In this document: piece after piece, positions 47,767 through 57,834 of the stretch
How the letters are laid out: the number at the start of each line of letters is the position of its first letter
How positions within the stretch are numbered: position 1 is the stretch's first letter
Assembly: GCA_018388625.1 (NCBI GenBank)
Contig: CP074402.1
Coordinates: 4,340,001-4,404,000 of the forward strand
DNA from: Nocardiopsis eucommiae
GTDB taxonomy: Bacteria > Actinomycetota > Actinomycetes > Streptosporangiales > Streptosporangiaceae
DNA length: 64,000 nucleotides
Direction of reading: 5' to 3'
Position numbers and translations under genes: made by a program
The notes under the pieces: generated by a model
The model's input: only the letters and a program-made list of their open reading frames with translations
What the model was told of the DNA's origin: nothing
Databases searched by the model: none

Positions 47767-49320
47767 ATGGACACACTCGTACTCCTCGGTGGCGGTTTCG
47801 CCTCCGCCCTCACCCCCGAGAACCTGTTGTGGGCCTTCGTCGGCGTGGTCCTCGGCACGGCGGTCGGGGTCCTGCCGGGCCTGGGTTCGGCGATGGCCGT
47901 GGCCCTCCTCCTCCCGGTCACGTTCAAGCTCGACCCCACGGGCGCCTTCATCATGTTCACCGCCGTCTACTACGGCGGGCTGTTCGGCGACTCCACCACG
48001 TCCATCCTGATGAACACGCCGGGCAACAGCTCGGCGATCGCCACCGCGATCGAGGGCCACCGGATGGCCCTGCGCGGCAAGGCCTCCCAGGCGCTGGCGA
48101 CCTCCGCGATCGGGGCCTTCCTCGGCGCGGTGGTCTCCACGGCGGTGGTCGCGTTCTTCTCCGGCGTCATCATCGACATCGCCCTGCGGTTCGGCCCCGC
48201 CGAGTACTTCGCCCTGGCGGTCTTCGCGTTCGTGGCGACCTCCGCGGTGGTGGCCCAGTCCATGGTCCGCGGTCTCATCGCCCTCTCCCTGGGTCTGGCG
48301 ATCGCGATGGTCGGCATCGACGCGCAGAGCGGCGCGGCGCGGTTCACCCTCGGCGTGCCCTCACTGTTCGAGGGGATCGGTATCGTCACCGTGACCGTCG
48401 GTCTGCTGGCTCTGGGCGAGGTGCTCCACGTCGCCTCGCGGATCCACCGGGAACGGGACGACGCGCAGCTGGTCAGGACCGGCGGGACCCTCTGGCTCAA
48501 GCGCGGCGACCTGCGTCGGGCCGTCCCCGCCTGGCTGCGCGGCCTGGGCTTCGGTCTGCCCTTCGGCACCATCCCGGCCGGAGGTTCGGAGATCCCGACC
48601 TTCCTGGCCTACGGCACGGAGCGCAAGCTCTCCCAGCTGAGGGCCCGGCGCGGCAGGCGCCCCGACGAGTTCGGCAAGGGGGCCATCGAGGGTGTCGCGG
48701 CCCCGGAGGCCGCCGCGAGCGCGACGGCGGGCACCGCCATGGGCGCACTCCTCGGGCTGGGCCTGCCGACGTCGGCCACCGCCGCCATCATGCTGGCCGC
48801 GTTCCAGCAGTACGGCATGCAGCCCGGCCCCCTGCTGTTCGAGCGCAACGCCGACCTCGTGTGGGCGCTCCTGGCCAGCCTCTTCGTCGGCAGCGTGATG
48901 CTGCTGATCCTCAACCTGCCCTTCGCCCCGCTGTGGGCCAAGCTGCTGCTGATCCCGAAGAGGTACCTGTACGCGGGGATCACCGGATTCGCGGTGCTCG
49001 GTGTCTACGCCTCCTCCTACTCGGTCACCGACCTGTGGCTGCTGATCCTCCTCGGCCTGTTGGGGTTCATGATGCGCAGGTACGCGATTCCCGTAGCCCC
49101 GGTGCTCATCGCCGTGATCCTGGGCCCCCTCGCGGAGACCGAGCTGCGCCGTGGGCTGGCGATCGGGCAGGGGGACGTCGGAGTCATGTTCACCGGCCCC
49201 ATCACCCTGGGCATCTACGCCGTCATCCTCCTGGCCGTCGGCATCGTCGTGGTGGCGCGGATGCGTGCGGCCAGACGCGCGGACGCACCCTCGGATCGGA
49301 CGACCTCCCCGACCGCGTGA
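47767..49320 (+). CDS. tctA: Tripartite tricarboxylate transporter large permease subunit
   Basis: An intact 517-residue permease with 11-12 helices. The family signatures are '[20 protein letters not shown]', '[20 protein letters not shown]' and '[20 protein letters not shown]', with '[20 protein letters not shown]' in the second half. It is the transport channel of the TctCBA system for citrate-like acids. The long spans '[20 protein letters not shown]' are cytoplasmic. A hairpin terminator follows the stop codon. Confidence 0.92.
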   Translation: MDTLVLLGGGFASALTPENLLWAFVGVVLGTAVGVLPGLGSAMAVALLLPVTFKLDPTGAFIMFTAVYYGGLFGDSTTSILMNTPGNSSAIATAIEGHRMALRGKASQALATSAIGAFLGAVVSTAVVAFFSGVIIDIALRFGPAEYFALAVFAFVATSAVVAQSMVRGLIALSLGLAIAMVGIDAQSGAARFTLGVPSLFEGIGIVTVTVGLLALGEVLHVASRIHRERDDAQLVRTGGTLWLKRGDLRRAVPAWLRGLGFGLPFGTIPAGGSEIPTFLAYGTERKLSQLRARRGRRPDEFGKGAIEGVAAPEAAASATAGTAMGALLGLGLPTSATAAIMLAAFQQYGMQPGPLLFERNADLVWALLASLFVGSVMLLILNLPFAPLWAKLLLIPKRYLYAGITGFAVLGVYASSYSVTDLWLLILLGLLGFMMRRYAIPVAPVLIAVILGPLAETELRRGLAIGQGDVGVMFTGPITLGIYAVILLAVGIVVVARMRAARRADAPSDRTTSPTA

Positions 49321-49321
49321 C

Positions 49322-49356
49322 CCCGCCCGCCCGTGCCCCGAGGGGCGCGGGCGGGT
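49322..49356 (+). terminator. Terminator of the tctCBA operon
   Basis: Arms around CCCGCCCGTGCCCC and GGGGCGCGGGCGGG pair with one mismatch, immediately after the tctA stop. Confidence 0.55.
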
Positions 49357-49618
49357 TCGCTTCGGCGTCTCGTCTCCGTGCGCCCGGAGTGGGGGTGGTT
49401 CGTGCCGCGACGCCGGTCCGGCACGCGCCCGGGACGGTACGGCTCGCACGGAACGCGGACCGTGCGCCCTGGGGGTGACCGAGGGGTGAATGCCGGGCTA
49501 CCGGTCCCTCCGGGTCTGGACACCGGGGCGCAGGCACACCAGGATCGGTTCACTGCCGGGCTCGCCAACCCCCACGGGCCCGGCACACCCGGAGTCCTGG
49601 GGGTCACGGAGGACGACT

Positions 49619-52604
49619 GTGCGCCGACGGCCCGAAGACCTGGGTGTTCCCTCGCAACGGCGGTGGCGTCCGCTGCACACGGGGGTGGTCGGGGTCCTCG
49701 CGACCATGGCCGGCCTCGGGACGGTGGCCCAGAGCGTGCCGGAACTGGTCCCGGGCGACGGTGGACTGCTGCTCGCGCTGGTGGGGCTGCTGGGCACCGG
49801 CACCGCCGTCACCGCCCAAGCCCTGCTCGAACGCCTGCCCCAGGGGTCGGGGCCGCGAGAGCGGCCGGCTCTGCGCCGACGCCTCCCCCGCCCGTGGACC
49901 ACTTCACCGGGCACGCCGCACTCATGGCGGAGTTGTTGGCGGAGTTCGACCGCTTCCCGCGACCCGGGCCCCGCGGGCTCGCCCGCCGGGCGTTCGGGCA
50001 GGAGCGGAGACGGCGCCTCCGAGGACCGCTCGTCATCGCGATCACCGGGGAGGGCGGCACCGGCAAGAGCCAGTTGGCGGCCCAGATCGTGGCCCGGGTC
50101 GCCGACCGTTTCCCCGACGGCAAGCTGGAGTTCGAGCTCTACGGCGGCGCCGACCACGACTCATCGGGACGGCGGGAGCCACGGCGCCCAGAGGAGGTCC
50201 TCGCCCAGATGGCCGCCGAACTCGGCGGGCGCCCCTCGGACGGTGCCGCCCTCGACGACCTCGCCGGTACGTGGAAGACCGCTACGGAGGGGCGACGGCT
50301 CCTCGTCGTCCTCGACAACGCCAAGGACTACGCCCAGGTGGAGCCGCTGCTCCCCAGTGGTCCGGGCTGCGCCGTCCTGATCACCGGCCGCTCGGGATTC
50401 CCCGACGCTCCGCCGCCGATGCTGCGGCGCGGACTCGCCCCGCTGTCACCGCCGGAGGGCCTGGAGCTGGTCGACCGCCTGGTCAGCGCTTCGGGCCGGG
50501 GGTTGTCCGCCGATGATCGGCGGGCCCTTCCCGATCTGGTCTCGGCCTGCCACGGCCTCCCCTGGCCCTGTGCCTGGCGGGCACCCAGCTCACCCTGGAG
50601 AACGGTCCGGGTGTGGTGAGCCTTCTGGACCGTATGAGCACCCTGGACGTTCCCGGACCCCGGGCCGTGGCCCGTTCCCTCGCCTTCGGCCTCCAGCAGT
50701 GCACGCCCCAGGAGCGTCTGCTCCTGAACCGGTTGGCCGGGGCCGGACTGACCACCTTCGCGCCCTGGGCCGCCGCCGCGCTGCTCGACACCGGGGAGGA
50801 GGAGGCCGGGCGGATGCTGTGGGACATGAGCCACCGCTACCTGGTGACGTACCTGTACCGTGCGGGCGGCTTCGACCGGTTCCAGCTCCACGACCGGGTC
50901 CGCGACACCCTGCTGGCTGCGGGCCCCCACGTGCTCGGCGTGCCCGAGGACGAGCGGCCGGACTGGTCGGCCGAGCGGCTGCGCACCTCAGTCGACCGCC
51001 TGCTCCGAGCCTTCGAACGTCTCGCGGAGGCCACCGCCCGAGCCGCCGCGCCACACGAGTGGAGCTTCGGCTCACCCGTCCCCGGCCGGGTCGGGCAGGG
51101 TGGGGACGCCCCGACCGTCGTGCGGGCTCCGGCCGATCCGCTGGCATGGCTGGAGTCCGAGCGCCGGGGGTTCGAGGTGTGCTTCCGGTGGACCGCGCCG
51201 GAGGGGGACGGACGGCGCTCACCCGAGCGCGGGCTCCGACTGCGACGGGCCTTCACGGTGCTGTCCCGCTCCGGCCGCAGGCACTGGGGAGCCGTGGGCG
51301 AGGCCACCCGGCAGTCCACCGCGCTGGCCCTGGAGATGGACGACCCCTTCTCCTACGGCGTGGCCCTCTTGGAGCGCGCCGAGGTCGTGGGGGCCCAGGG
51401 CGACCACGACACGGGCTACGAGCGCGCGCTCACCGCCCTGCGCGTCCTCGAACAGCTGGACCCGCCCGTGGATCCGCGCTGGTCCGCGCGGGCACACCGG
51501 GCGGTCGGCGTCAACCTGTACCGCAGGGGCGACCTCGACGACGGGCGGGCGGAGATCGAGCGGGCGGTGCGGACCTTCGAGGAGCACACCGACCACTGGT
51601 GGTGGGCGCGGACCCTGTGCAACCTGGCCGAGGTGGACCGGTTCCAGGGGCACCTCGAACGCGCCTACGACCTGCTCTCCCAAGCCGAGTCCCTGCTCGA
51701 GGGCTCCCGGGACGTCCCCGAGCAGTGGGCGCGGGTGCGGCTCCAGCGCGGGGAGGTGCTGCGGTTGCGCGAGTACCCGCTCAACGCCTGGTTCGTGCTC
51801 TCCGACGGCCTGGAGCGGCTGACCGACGCGCCCGAGGAACACTGGTACCGGGCCCGCTACCTGCGTTCCCTGGGGCAGCTGCCCACCAACGAACTGAACC
51901 GGGCGGCGGAGAAGTGCGAGCTGCTGCTCAGCCCCCAGCGTGAACGGGACCGCCGCTACCGGACCGCGCGGAAGGCGGGTTGGCCCGAACAGCAGAGGAG
52001 GGCAGTGGAGAAGCTGTTCGTCGACGGCTACCCGGAGTACGCGTACCGGTGCGCCGAGCCCGGCCCGCCGCGCGGACTCCTGCGTCGGCGCGGGACGCTC
52101 AGGGACACGTGGCGGGGTGAGCGCCAGGTCGAGCGGCTGCGCGAGGCGGAGCGCTCCTTCGAGGAGATCGGCGACGACTGGGGGCGCTGGCGCACCTGCC
52201 TGGTGTTGGGCCAGGTGCTGCTGGCCCGTGACGAGGGCGAGGGCAAGGAGGAGTTCCTGCGTGCCGCGCGGGGGTTCCGCGACCTGGGTGACAAGTGGTG
52301 GCAGGCACGGGCCCAGCGTATGGCCGCCGAGTCGCTCCACAAGGCGGGGCGGCTCGGCGAGGCGGAGGAACTGGCGCGGGCGGCGATCGCGGGGTACCGG
52401 GGCTTGCGGCATCGTTCGGGTCAGCTGCGGGCCATGCGGCTGCTGGCCGCGATCGTGGTCCGAAGCGACCAGTTGGAGGCGCGGCGCATCCTCAACCGGG
52501 CCACGGAGATCGCGGAGGAGGGGGTCCGGTTGGGGGTGGTGCCGGGGTGGATGGTGGCGTGGATCGGGGCCCTGCTCTCGGAGGTCGAGAACAGCAGCTA
52601 CTGA
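49619..52604 (+). CDS. Membrane-anchored STAND NTPase with TPR repeats
   Basis: About 995 residues. Two N-terminal membrane helices ('GVVGVLATMAGLGTVAQSV' and 'LLLALVGLLGTGTAVTAQAL') precede an NB-ARC-like ATPase. Its Walker A is 'AITGEGGTGKSQLA', Walker B 'RRLLVVLDNAKDYAQVEPLL' and GxP-like region 'ACHGLPLALCLAG'. A winged-helix segment and many TPR-like repeats fill the C-terminal 600 residues ('ALEMDDPFSYGVALLERAEV', 'GDKWWQARAQRMAAESLHKA'). STAND proteins switch on by nucleotide-driven oligomerisation and serve in signalling or defence; which applies here is unknown. The GTG at 49619 is the likely start. There are -1 changes near 49882 and 50567. Confidence 0.78.
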
Positions 52605-52631
52605 GCGGGGCCGGGCCCGGGCACGGAGAGA

Positions 52632-52667
52632 GGCTCCGCACCGCGAGTCACCTCGCGGTGCGGAGCC
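52632..52667. terminator. Bidirectional terminator hairpin
   Basis: GGCTCCGCACCGCGAG and CTCGCGGTGCGGAGCC form a perfect 16-bp stem with a TCAC loop between the convergent STAND and ornithine-cyclodeaminase-like genes. Confidence 0.7.
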
Positions 52668-52728
52668 CCGGTGTCACACGGGCCGGCAGGACGGTCCGGC
52701 CCGGGCGACTGGTCCGCCCTCGAACCGG

Positions 52729-53661
52729 TCAGAGCGCGGGCGCGACACCCACGGCGACGGCCAGGTCCTCCCACGACATCCCGGAGCCCTTGAACACGTT
52801 GGGCCGGTCGGTGCGGCGTGCGACCTCGCCCCGGACGAGCGGGGCGATACCGACGAGGTCGGCCTTGGTGAGGGTGCCCTCCTCGATGGCGATGACGACG
52901 TCCCCGCACTCACGCAGGGCGGCGTCGCTCTCCTCGACGACCACGAGGGAACGGCCCATCAGGGCGGCGTCGAGCTCACGGCGGTCGGCCTCGTGCGATC
53001 CCATGGCCACCACGCAGGCCCCGTCACGGACCAGTGAGCCGTCGAACAGCGGGTCCTTGGCGGAGGTGGCGCACACGACGATGTCGGCCTCGGCCACGTC
53101 GGCCTCCGTGCCGGTCTCGGCGGTGATGCCGCGCTCGGCGAGTTCCCGGAGGGCGGAGTCCACACGGTGCGGGGTGCGGCCGACCATCCGAACGCTCGTG
53201 AGCTCGCGGATGCCCGCCACGGCGACGACGTGCTCGACCGCCTGGGGGCCGCTGCCGAACACCACGAGGCGGGACGCCTCGGGTGCGGCCAGCCGGTCGA
53301 CGGCCACGGCGGAGGTGGCCGGGGTCCGCAACGACGTCAGCGTGACGCCGTCGACGAGCACCCTGGGAGTGAGGGTCCGGGCGTCCATCAGCATGTACAC
53401 GGCCTGGATGCGCGGCAGGTCGCGGGCGGGGTTGTCCGGGGACACGGACGCGACCTTCACGCCGACCCAGTCGCCCAGGGTCGAGGGCATGAGCAGCAGG
53501 TGGCCGTCACCGGCCCCGGCGTGGGTGCGCGCGGGGTCCCGCGAGGGGTCGAAACCGTCGAGCAGGGCGCGCTCGATCAGCTCGAACGCCCGCTTGGGGC
53601 CGACCCGCTCGCGTAGTTCCTCCGCGCTGACGAAGGGCAGGCCGGTGTGTGCTTCGGTCAT
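52729..53661 (-). CDS. Ornithine cyclodeaminase / mu-crystallin family protein
   Basis: An intact 310-residue NAD(P)-binding protein. It shows 'AGDGHLLLMPSTLGDWVGVK', 'VSPDNPARDLPRIQAVYML', the NAD-binding 'RLVVFGSGPQAVEHVVAVA' and 'CVVAMGSHEADRRELD'. Family members cyclise ornithine, reduce cyclic imines or dehydrogenate amino acids; this one cannot be assigned to a substrate. Its ATG overlaps the stop of the MFS transporter gene upstream, so the two are coupled. The pair plus the GntR regulator suggests use of an imported amino-acid-like compound. Confidence 0.85.
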   Translation of the reverse strand: MTEAHTGLPFVSAEELRERVGPKRAFELIERALLDGFDPSRDPARTHAGAGDGHLLLMPSTLGDWVGVKVASVSPDNPARDLPRIQAVYMLMDARTLTPRVLVDGVTLTSLRTPATSAVAVDRLAAPEASRLVVFGSGPQAVEHVVAVAGIRELTSVRMVGRTPHRVDSALRELAERGITAETGTEADVAEADIVVCATSAKDPLFDGSLVRDGACVVAMGSHEADRRELDAALMGRSLVVVEESDAALRECGDVVIAIEEGTLTKADLVGIAPLVRGEVARRTDRPNVFKGSGMSWEDLAVAVGVAPAL

Positions 53662-55007
53662 GCGGACACCTTGGAGTTCTCGTTGGCGGTGGCTTCACGG
53701 GCCTGGATCAGGGCGCTCTCCTTGCGGACGACGAGGCCGGAGCACGCGACGGCGACGAAGGAGATGACGGCGAGGACGACCAGGTAGGTGGCGATCGGCC
53801 ACCAGGCGCCGTCGAAGCGGGCCAGCAGCCAGGTGGCCAGCAGCGGGGCGGTGCCACCGGCGAGGGCGGCGCCGATCTGGTAGCCGAGGGTCACACCGGT
53901 GTAGCGCACACGGGTCGTGAAGATCTCGGAGGTGAGGGTGCCGAGGGTGGCGGTGACCGGGGGCCAGGCCACGCCGAGGGCGATCACGACGGCCGCGTAC
54001 ACGGCCCAGCTCATCTGGAGGTCGAGCAGCATGAAGAAGGGCGCCGCGAACAGGGCGATGAGCAGGGTGCCCGCGAGGTAGACCTTCGGGCGGCCGACGC
54101 GGTCGGAGAGCGCGCCCATGAGCAGGATACCGAGGGTGCTGACCAGAGCGCCGGCGCTGACGGCGTTGAGGACCACGGACTGCTGGACGTCGAGCGTACC
54201 GGTGGCGTAGCTGACGACGAAGGTCGCGAAGATGTAGAACGGGGCGGTCTCCACGACCTTGGCGCCGACGGCCACGAGGACGGAGCGCCAGTGGTCGCGC
54301 AGGGTGTCCCGGATGGGCAGCTTGGCGACGTCGCCGCTCTCCTTCGCCTCACGGAAGGCGGGGGTCTCGGCCAGGCCCTTGCGGATCCACAGGCCGACGA
54401 AGACGAGGACGATGCTGGCGACGAACGGGAGACGCCAGCCCCAGGACTCGAAGGCGCCGTCGGGGAGCAGGCTGACCAGGCCGAAGGCGACGGTCGACAT
54501 GAGCATGCCGATGGTGATGCCGGTCTGGGGCACCGAGCCGAAGAAGCCGCGACGGTTCTCGGGGGCGTACTCGTAGGCGAGCAGCAGGGCGCCGCCCCAC
54601 TCGCCGCCGATCGCGAGTCCCTGGATGATCCGGCACAGGATCAGCAGGACGGGGGCGAGAAGGCCGACCTGGTCGTAGGTGGGCAGCAGACCGATCGCCA
54701 CGGTGGCGCCGCCCATGAGCGACAGGGTGATGACGAGGGTCTTCTTGCGACCGATCCGGTCACCGATGTGGGAGAAGACGATCCCGCCGAACGGCCGGAT
54801 GAAGAAGGTCAGCGACAGGGTCAGGTACGACAGCATCAACGAGATCACGGGGTCGTCGTTGGGGAAGAACTGCTTGTCGAAGATCAGCGCGGCGGCGGTG
54901 GCGTAGAGGAAGAAATCGAACCACTCGATCGCGCTGCCGCTGAGGCTGCCAAAGAGGACACGGCGGTTGGTGGCCGGTTTACCGACCACCGAGTGCTGCG
55001 AGGCCAC
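53658..55007 (-). CDS. MFS transporter, metabolite:H+ symporter (MHS) type
   Basis: An intact 449-residue, 12-helix transporter. The N-terminus has 'SLSGSAIEWFDFFLYATAAA', and motif A is 'GGIVFSHIGDRIGRKKTLVI'. The middle 'IIQGLAIGGEWGGALLLAYE' and 'FFGSVPQTGITIGMLMSTV' fit the MHS/ProP-ShiA group that imports organic acids, betaines or amino acids with protons. A palindromic GntR-type site lies 54 bp before the ATG. It shares a transcript with the cyclodeaminase-like gene. Confidence 0.9.
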   Translation of the reverse strand: MASQHSVVGKPATNRRVLFGSLSGSAIEWFDFFLYATAAALIFDKQFFPNDDPVISLMLSYLTLSLTFFIRPFGGIVFSHIGDRIGRKKTLVITLSLMGGATVAIGLLPTYDQVGLLAPVLLILCRIIQGLAIGGEWGGALLLAYEYAPENRRGFFGSVPQTGITIGMLMSTVAFGLVSLLPDGAFESWGWRLPFVASIVLVFVGLWIRKGLAETPAFREAKESGDVAKLPIRDTLRDHWRSVLVAVGAKVVETAPFYIFATFVVSYATGTLDVQQSVVLNAVSAGALVSTLGILLMGALSDRVGRPKVYLAGTLLIALFAAPFFMLLDLQMSWAVYAAVVIALGVAWPPVTATLGTLTSEIFTTRVRYTGVTLGYQIGAALAGGTAPLLATWLLARFDGAWWPIATYLVVLAVISFVAVACSGLVVRKESALIQAREATANENSKVSA

Positions 55008-55060
55008 TCACAACTCCTCGGATCAGGGCCCGATGAAGAGGGGCCTCAGGAAGGGAACTT

Positions 55061-55079
55061 GTGCAACGTACAATTGCAC
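55061..55079. promoter_or_regulatory. GntR-type operator candidate before the MFS gene
   Basis: GTGCAA and TTGCAC are inverted around seven bases, within an AT-richer patch (GTACAATTG). It lies between the MFS start and the GntR stop, where the FadR-type regulator encoded next door would be expected to act. Confidence 0.55.
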
Positions 55080-55151
55080 CCTCCCCTAAGCAAGGCCCGT
55101 GACCTAATCGACGCAGCTCAGCTACCTGCTTCGTGTTCCGACCCGCCTTCG

Positions 55152-55844
55152 TCAGACCTCCGCGCGGCCCGCCCAGACGCCCCGCACGTGGCCCAGGTGG
55201 TGGCGCATGAGGGCCTCGGAACCCGCTGTGTCACCGGCTTCGAGGCGGTCCAGCAGGGCGTGGTGCTCCTGCGCGGTGTCGACCAGACGGCCCTCCTCGT
55301 GGAGCCCGCGCAGCGCCGACAGCCGCGACATCCCCCGGAGCCTGCGCACCTCGTCCACCAGCTTCTGATTGCCCGCGATGGACAGCATCTGGAGGTGGAA
55401 GGCCATGTCGGTGGCGATGAACTCGCGCAGCTGTCCCGTCTCGGCGGTCTCCGTCAACCGGTCCGCGAGCGGACGCAGCGCGGCGATCTGTCCGGCGGTG
55501 GCGATCGCTGCGACCCGGCCGACCGTGGGGACCTCGATGAGGGCGCGGAGTTCGATGAGCTCGTCCAGCGCCACGTCGCTGAACTCCACCACGCGGTACC
55601 CCCGGTGTCGGAGGGTCTCCACGAGCCCCTCCTGGGTCAGCTCCATCATGGCCTCGCGCACGGGGGTCGCGGACACACCGAGGCGTTCGGCCAGGACCGG
55701 GGCCGAGTACACGACACCGGGTTCGAGCTCACCGGCGATCATGGCCTCACGCAGGACGTCGGTCACCCGGGCGCGCAGACTGGCGTGCTCCGTGAGCGAA
55801 CCGAGGACCGGCCGCGAGCGGTCCCGCGGCGCGTCGATGCTCAT
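55152..55844 (-). CDS. GntR-family (FadR/FCD) transcriptional regulator
   Basis: An intact 230-residue regulator. The GntR winged helix covers residues 20-85 ('VLAERLGVSATPVREAMMEL', 'EGLVETLRHRGYRVVEFS'). The FCD effector domain follows with metal-binding positions Asp/His in 'EFIATDMAFHLQMLSIAGN', 'EHHALLDRLEAGDTAGSEAL' and 'MRHHLGHV'. It likely controls the MFS/cyclodeaminase operon directly downstream. The ATG at 55844 has AGGA 11 bp upstream and is preferred to longer versions. Confidence 0.88.
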   Translation of the reverse strand: MSIDAPRDRSRPVLGSLTEHASLRARVTDVLREAMIAGELEPGVVYSAPVLAERLGVSATPVREAMMELTQEGLVETLRHRGYRVVEFSDVALDELIELRALIEVPTVGRVAAIATAGQIAALRPLADRLTETAETGQLREFIATDMAFHLQMLSIAGNQKLVDEVRRLRGMSRLSALRGLHEEGRLVDTAQEHHALLDRLEAGDTAGSEALMRHHLGHVRGVWAGRAEV

Positions 55845-55986
55845 ATGCTGTTGTTCCTCCCCGACCGGACTGCGTCGTTCCAGGATGCCACGCGCCCCGG
55901 CCCGATCCCCTCGAAAGGCCGTTCCCGGCACGCACGGAAGAAGTGGGAAGTGCGACACGGAGGGTCACGGGACGACCGCGACGGGC

Positions 55987-56130
55987 GCCGAGCGCGCTGC
56001 TACGGGAACCCCTAGGGGCCGATCGAGGGGCGGGGTGGGACGCCGTCACCTGCGTTCCGGCTCGGCCGGACGTGCACGTTGAGGCTGCCGTCGCCGGGCA
56101 CGGTTTCGCCCAGGCGGCGCCGCCACGACC
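55987..56130. repeat. ~145-bp dispersed repeat, copy 1
   Basis: Resembles 61965-62109 in the same orientation, about 80-85% identical by eye, including a nearly exact ~35-bp core around GATCGAGGGGCGGGGTGGGA. It lies between the GntR regulator and the histidine kinase. No coding role is evident, although both copies keep one minus-strand frame open. Confidence 0.75.
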
Positions 56131-56206
56131 GGCACCGCCAGCGGCGAGGGCCACCCTGACTTTCGACAGGGGACACGACCGCGTCCGGCGGGTTAGGTTC
56201 CCCACC

Positions 56207-57810
56207 ATGCGCCCTCCCCGTCTCCGTCCCCTCCGAGCGCCCGTGGGGCACCTGGCCCTGGCCACCGTGCTTCTCCTGCTGTCCCTGGCCCCGGTCATGC
56301 CGCTGCTGGTGATGGCCGTACCCGCGCCGGCCCTGCTCGCCGGACGGCTCTCCCGTGACCCACGGGTGGCCGGGTACGCGTTCACCGTGGTCGGCCTGGC
56401 CGGGGTGGCGGCGCTGGTGTTCGGCGGTCATCCCGTGGGCATGTGGGTGACCGGCGGGGTGCTGGCCGCGTTCGCGGTGGTTCTGCCGTGGCTGCTGGGC
56501 CTGTACCTGCGCAGCACCTCCGCCCTGGAACGGGCGGGCTGGGAACGGGCCCGGACCCTGGACCGGGAGTGGCGACTGATGACCGAGCGGGCGCGCATGC
56601 GGGAACGCTCCCGGATCGCCCACGACCTGCACGACGCGGTGGGGCACCAACTGAGTCTGCTCACCCTGGGCGCCGGGGCCCTGGAGACGGCCCCGGACCT
56701 GCCCGAGGAGCGCAGGGTGCAGGCCGGACAGCTGAGGGAGGCGGCGGGGAGGGCGGCGGAGCAACTCATGGTCGCGGTCGGAGTCCTGCGCGCCGACACC
56801 GGGTCCGCGCCCCCGGCCCCGGAGGGAGAGGGCGTCACCGCACTGGTCGAACACTCACGCGAGGCCGGGCTGCGCGTGAGTCTGGAGACGGAGGGCACCC
56901 GCGTGCAGCTCCCGGTGATGTCGGACCGGGCCCTGTACCGGGTGGTCCAGGAGGCGCTGACCAACGCCGCCAAGCACGCCCCGAGCACGGACCCACGGGT
57001 GGTTCTGCACGGCCTCCCGGACGGGGACGGTGTGCGGGTGACGGTGACCAACCCCTGCTCCGTCGGGACGGTGCCCCGCGACGGGTCCCCGGCACCGGCG
57101 GTGGTCTGGTGGGGCTGCGCGAACGGGTGCGTCTGGCCGGGGGCGAGTTCAGTGCCGGACCCGAGGGTGGCCACTGGGTGGTGTCGGCCCGGCTGCCAGG
57201 CGAGGGGGCGGGCCCTTTCGGCGCGGGTGCGGGCGCCGCCGTCCTGGGAGCCTCCCGGGACGGTGAGGCCCACGACGCGGGCCCGGTCGGTGACGGGACG
57301 GTGAGAGACGCGGCGGGCGGTGCCCGAGGCGAGACCGGTGCGGTCTCCGAGGGCGGGTTCGCGGGCGACCCCCTCCACCCGGGACCGGACCTCCTCGGCG
57401 GCCCCGGCGACGCCGTCTCCCGCGAGGAGGACGCACACCCGCACCGCCGCGTACGTCGCCGGACCCTGTGGGCGATCAGCACGATCGTGCTGGTGCCGGT
57501 CCTCACGGCGATGGTGGGGTACGGCCTGCTCCTGGCATTCACCATGTCGGAGGCGGCGAACTCCACCCTCGACCCCGAGCTGTTCGAGCGGTTGCGTCCC
57601 GGCCAGGAACGGGCCGAGGTGGAGGCCCTGCTCCCCGATCGGGAGCTCCACCCGGGGACCCACACCCCCAACGCCTGGCCCGAGGACCCCGAGGGGCAGG
57701 AGTGCCGCTACTACCGTTCCAGTGCGGACGTGGTCTCGGGAGAGGACGACAGATTCCGGCTCTGCTTCGACCCGGACAGACTGGTCTCGGTCGAGGTGCT
57801 GCCATGGTGA
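56207..57810 (+). CDS. Sensor histidine kinase (HisKA_3 type) with C-terminal membrane extension
   Basis: About 535 residues. Four N-terminal membrane helices (to about residue 105) lead into the dimerisation box 'RIAHDLHDAVGHQLSLLTLG', where the second His is phosphorylated, and an ATPase domain with 'RVVQEALTNAAKHAP' and 'GTGGGLVGLRERVRLAG'. A -1 change lies near 57057 (four C, five expected). The frame then continues past the usual end into a Gly-rich linker, one more helix ('AISTIVLVPVLTAMVGYGLL') and a ~70-residue domain ('LFERLRPGQERAEVEALLPD'). That tail could instead be a separate gene from the GTG at 57301. The response regulator follows by 24 bp. Confidence 0.82.
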
Positions 57811-57834
57811 CGGGGGACGCGGGGAGGTCGGAGT

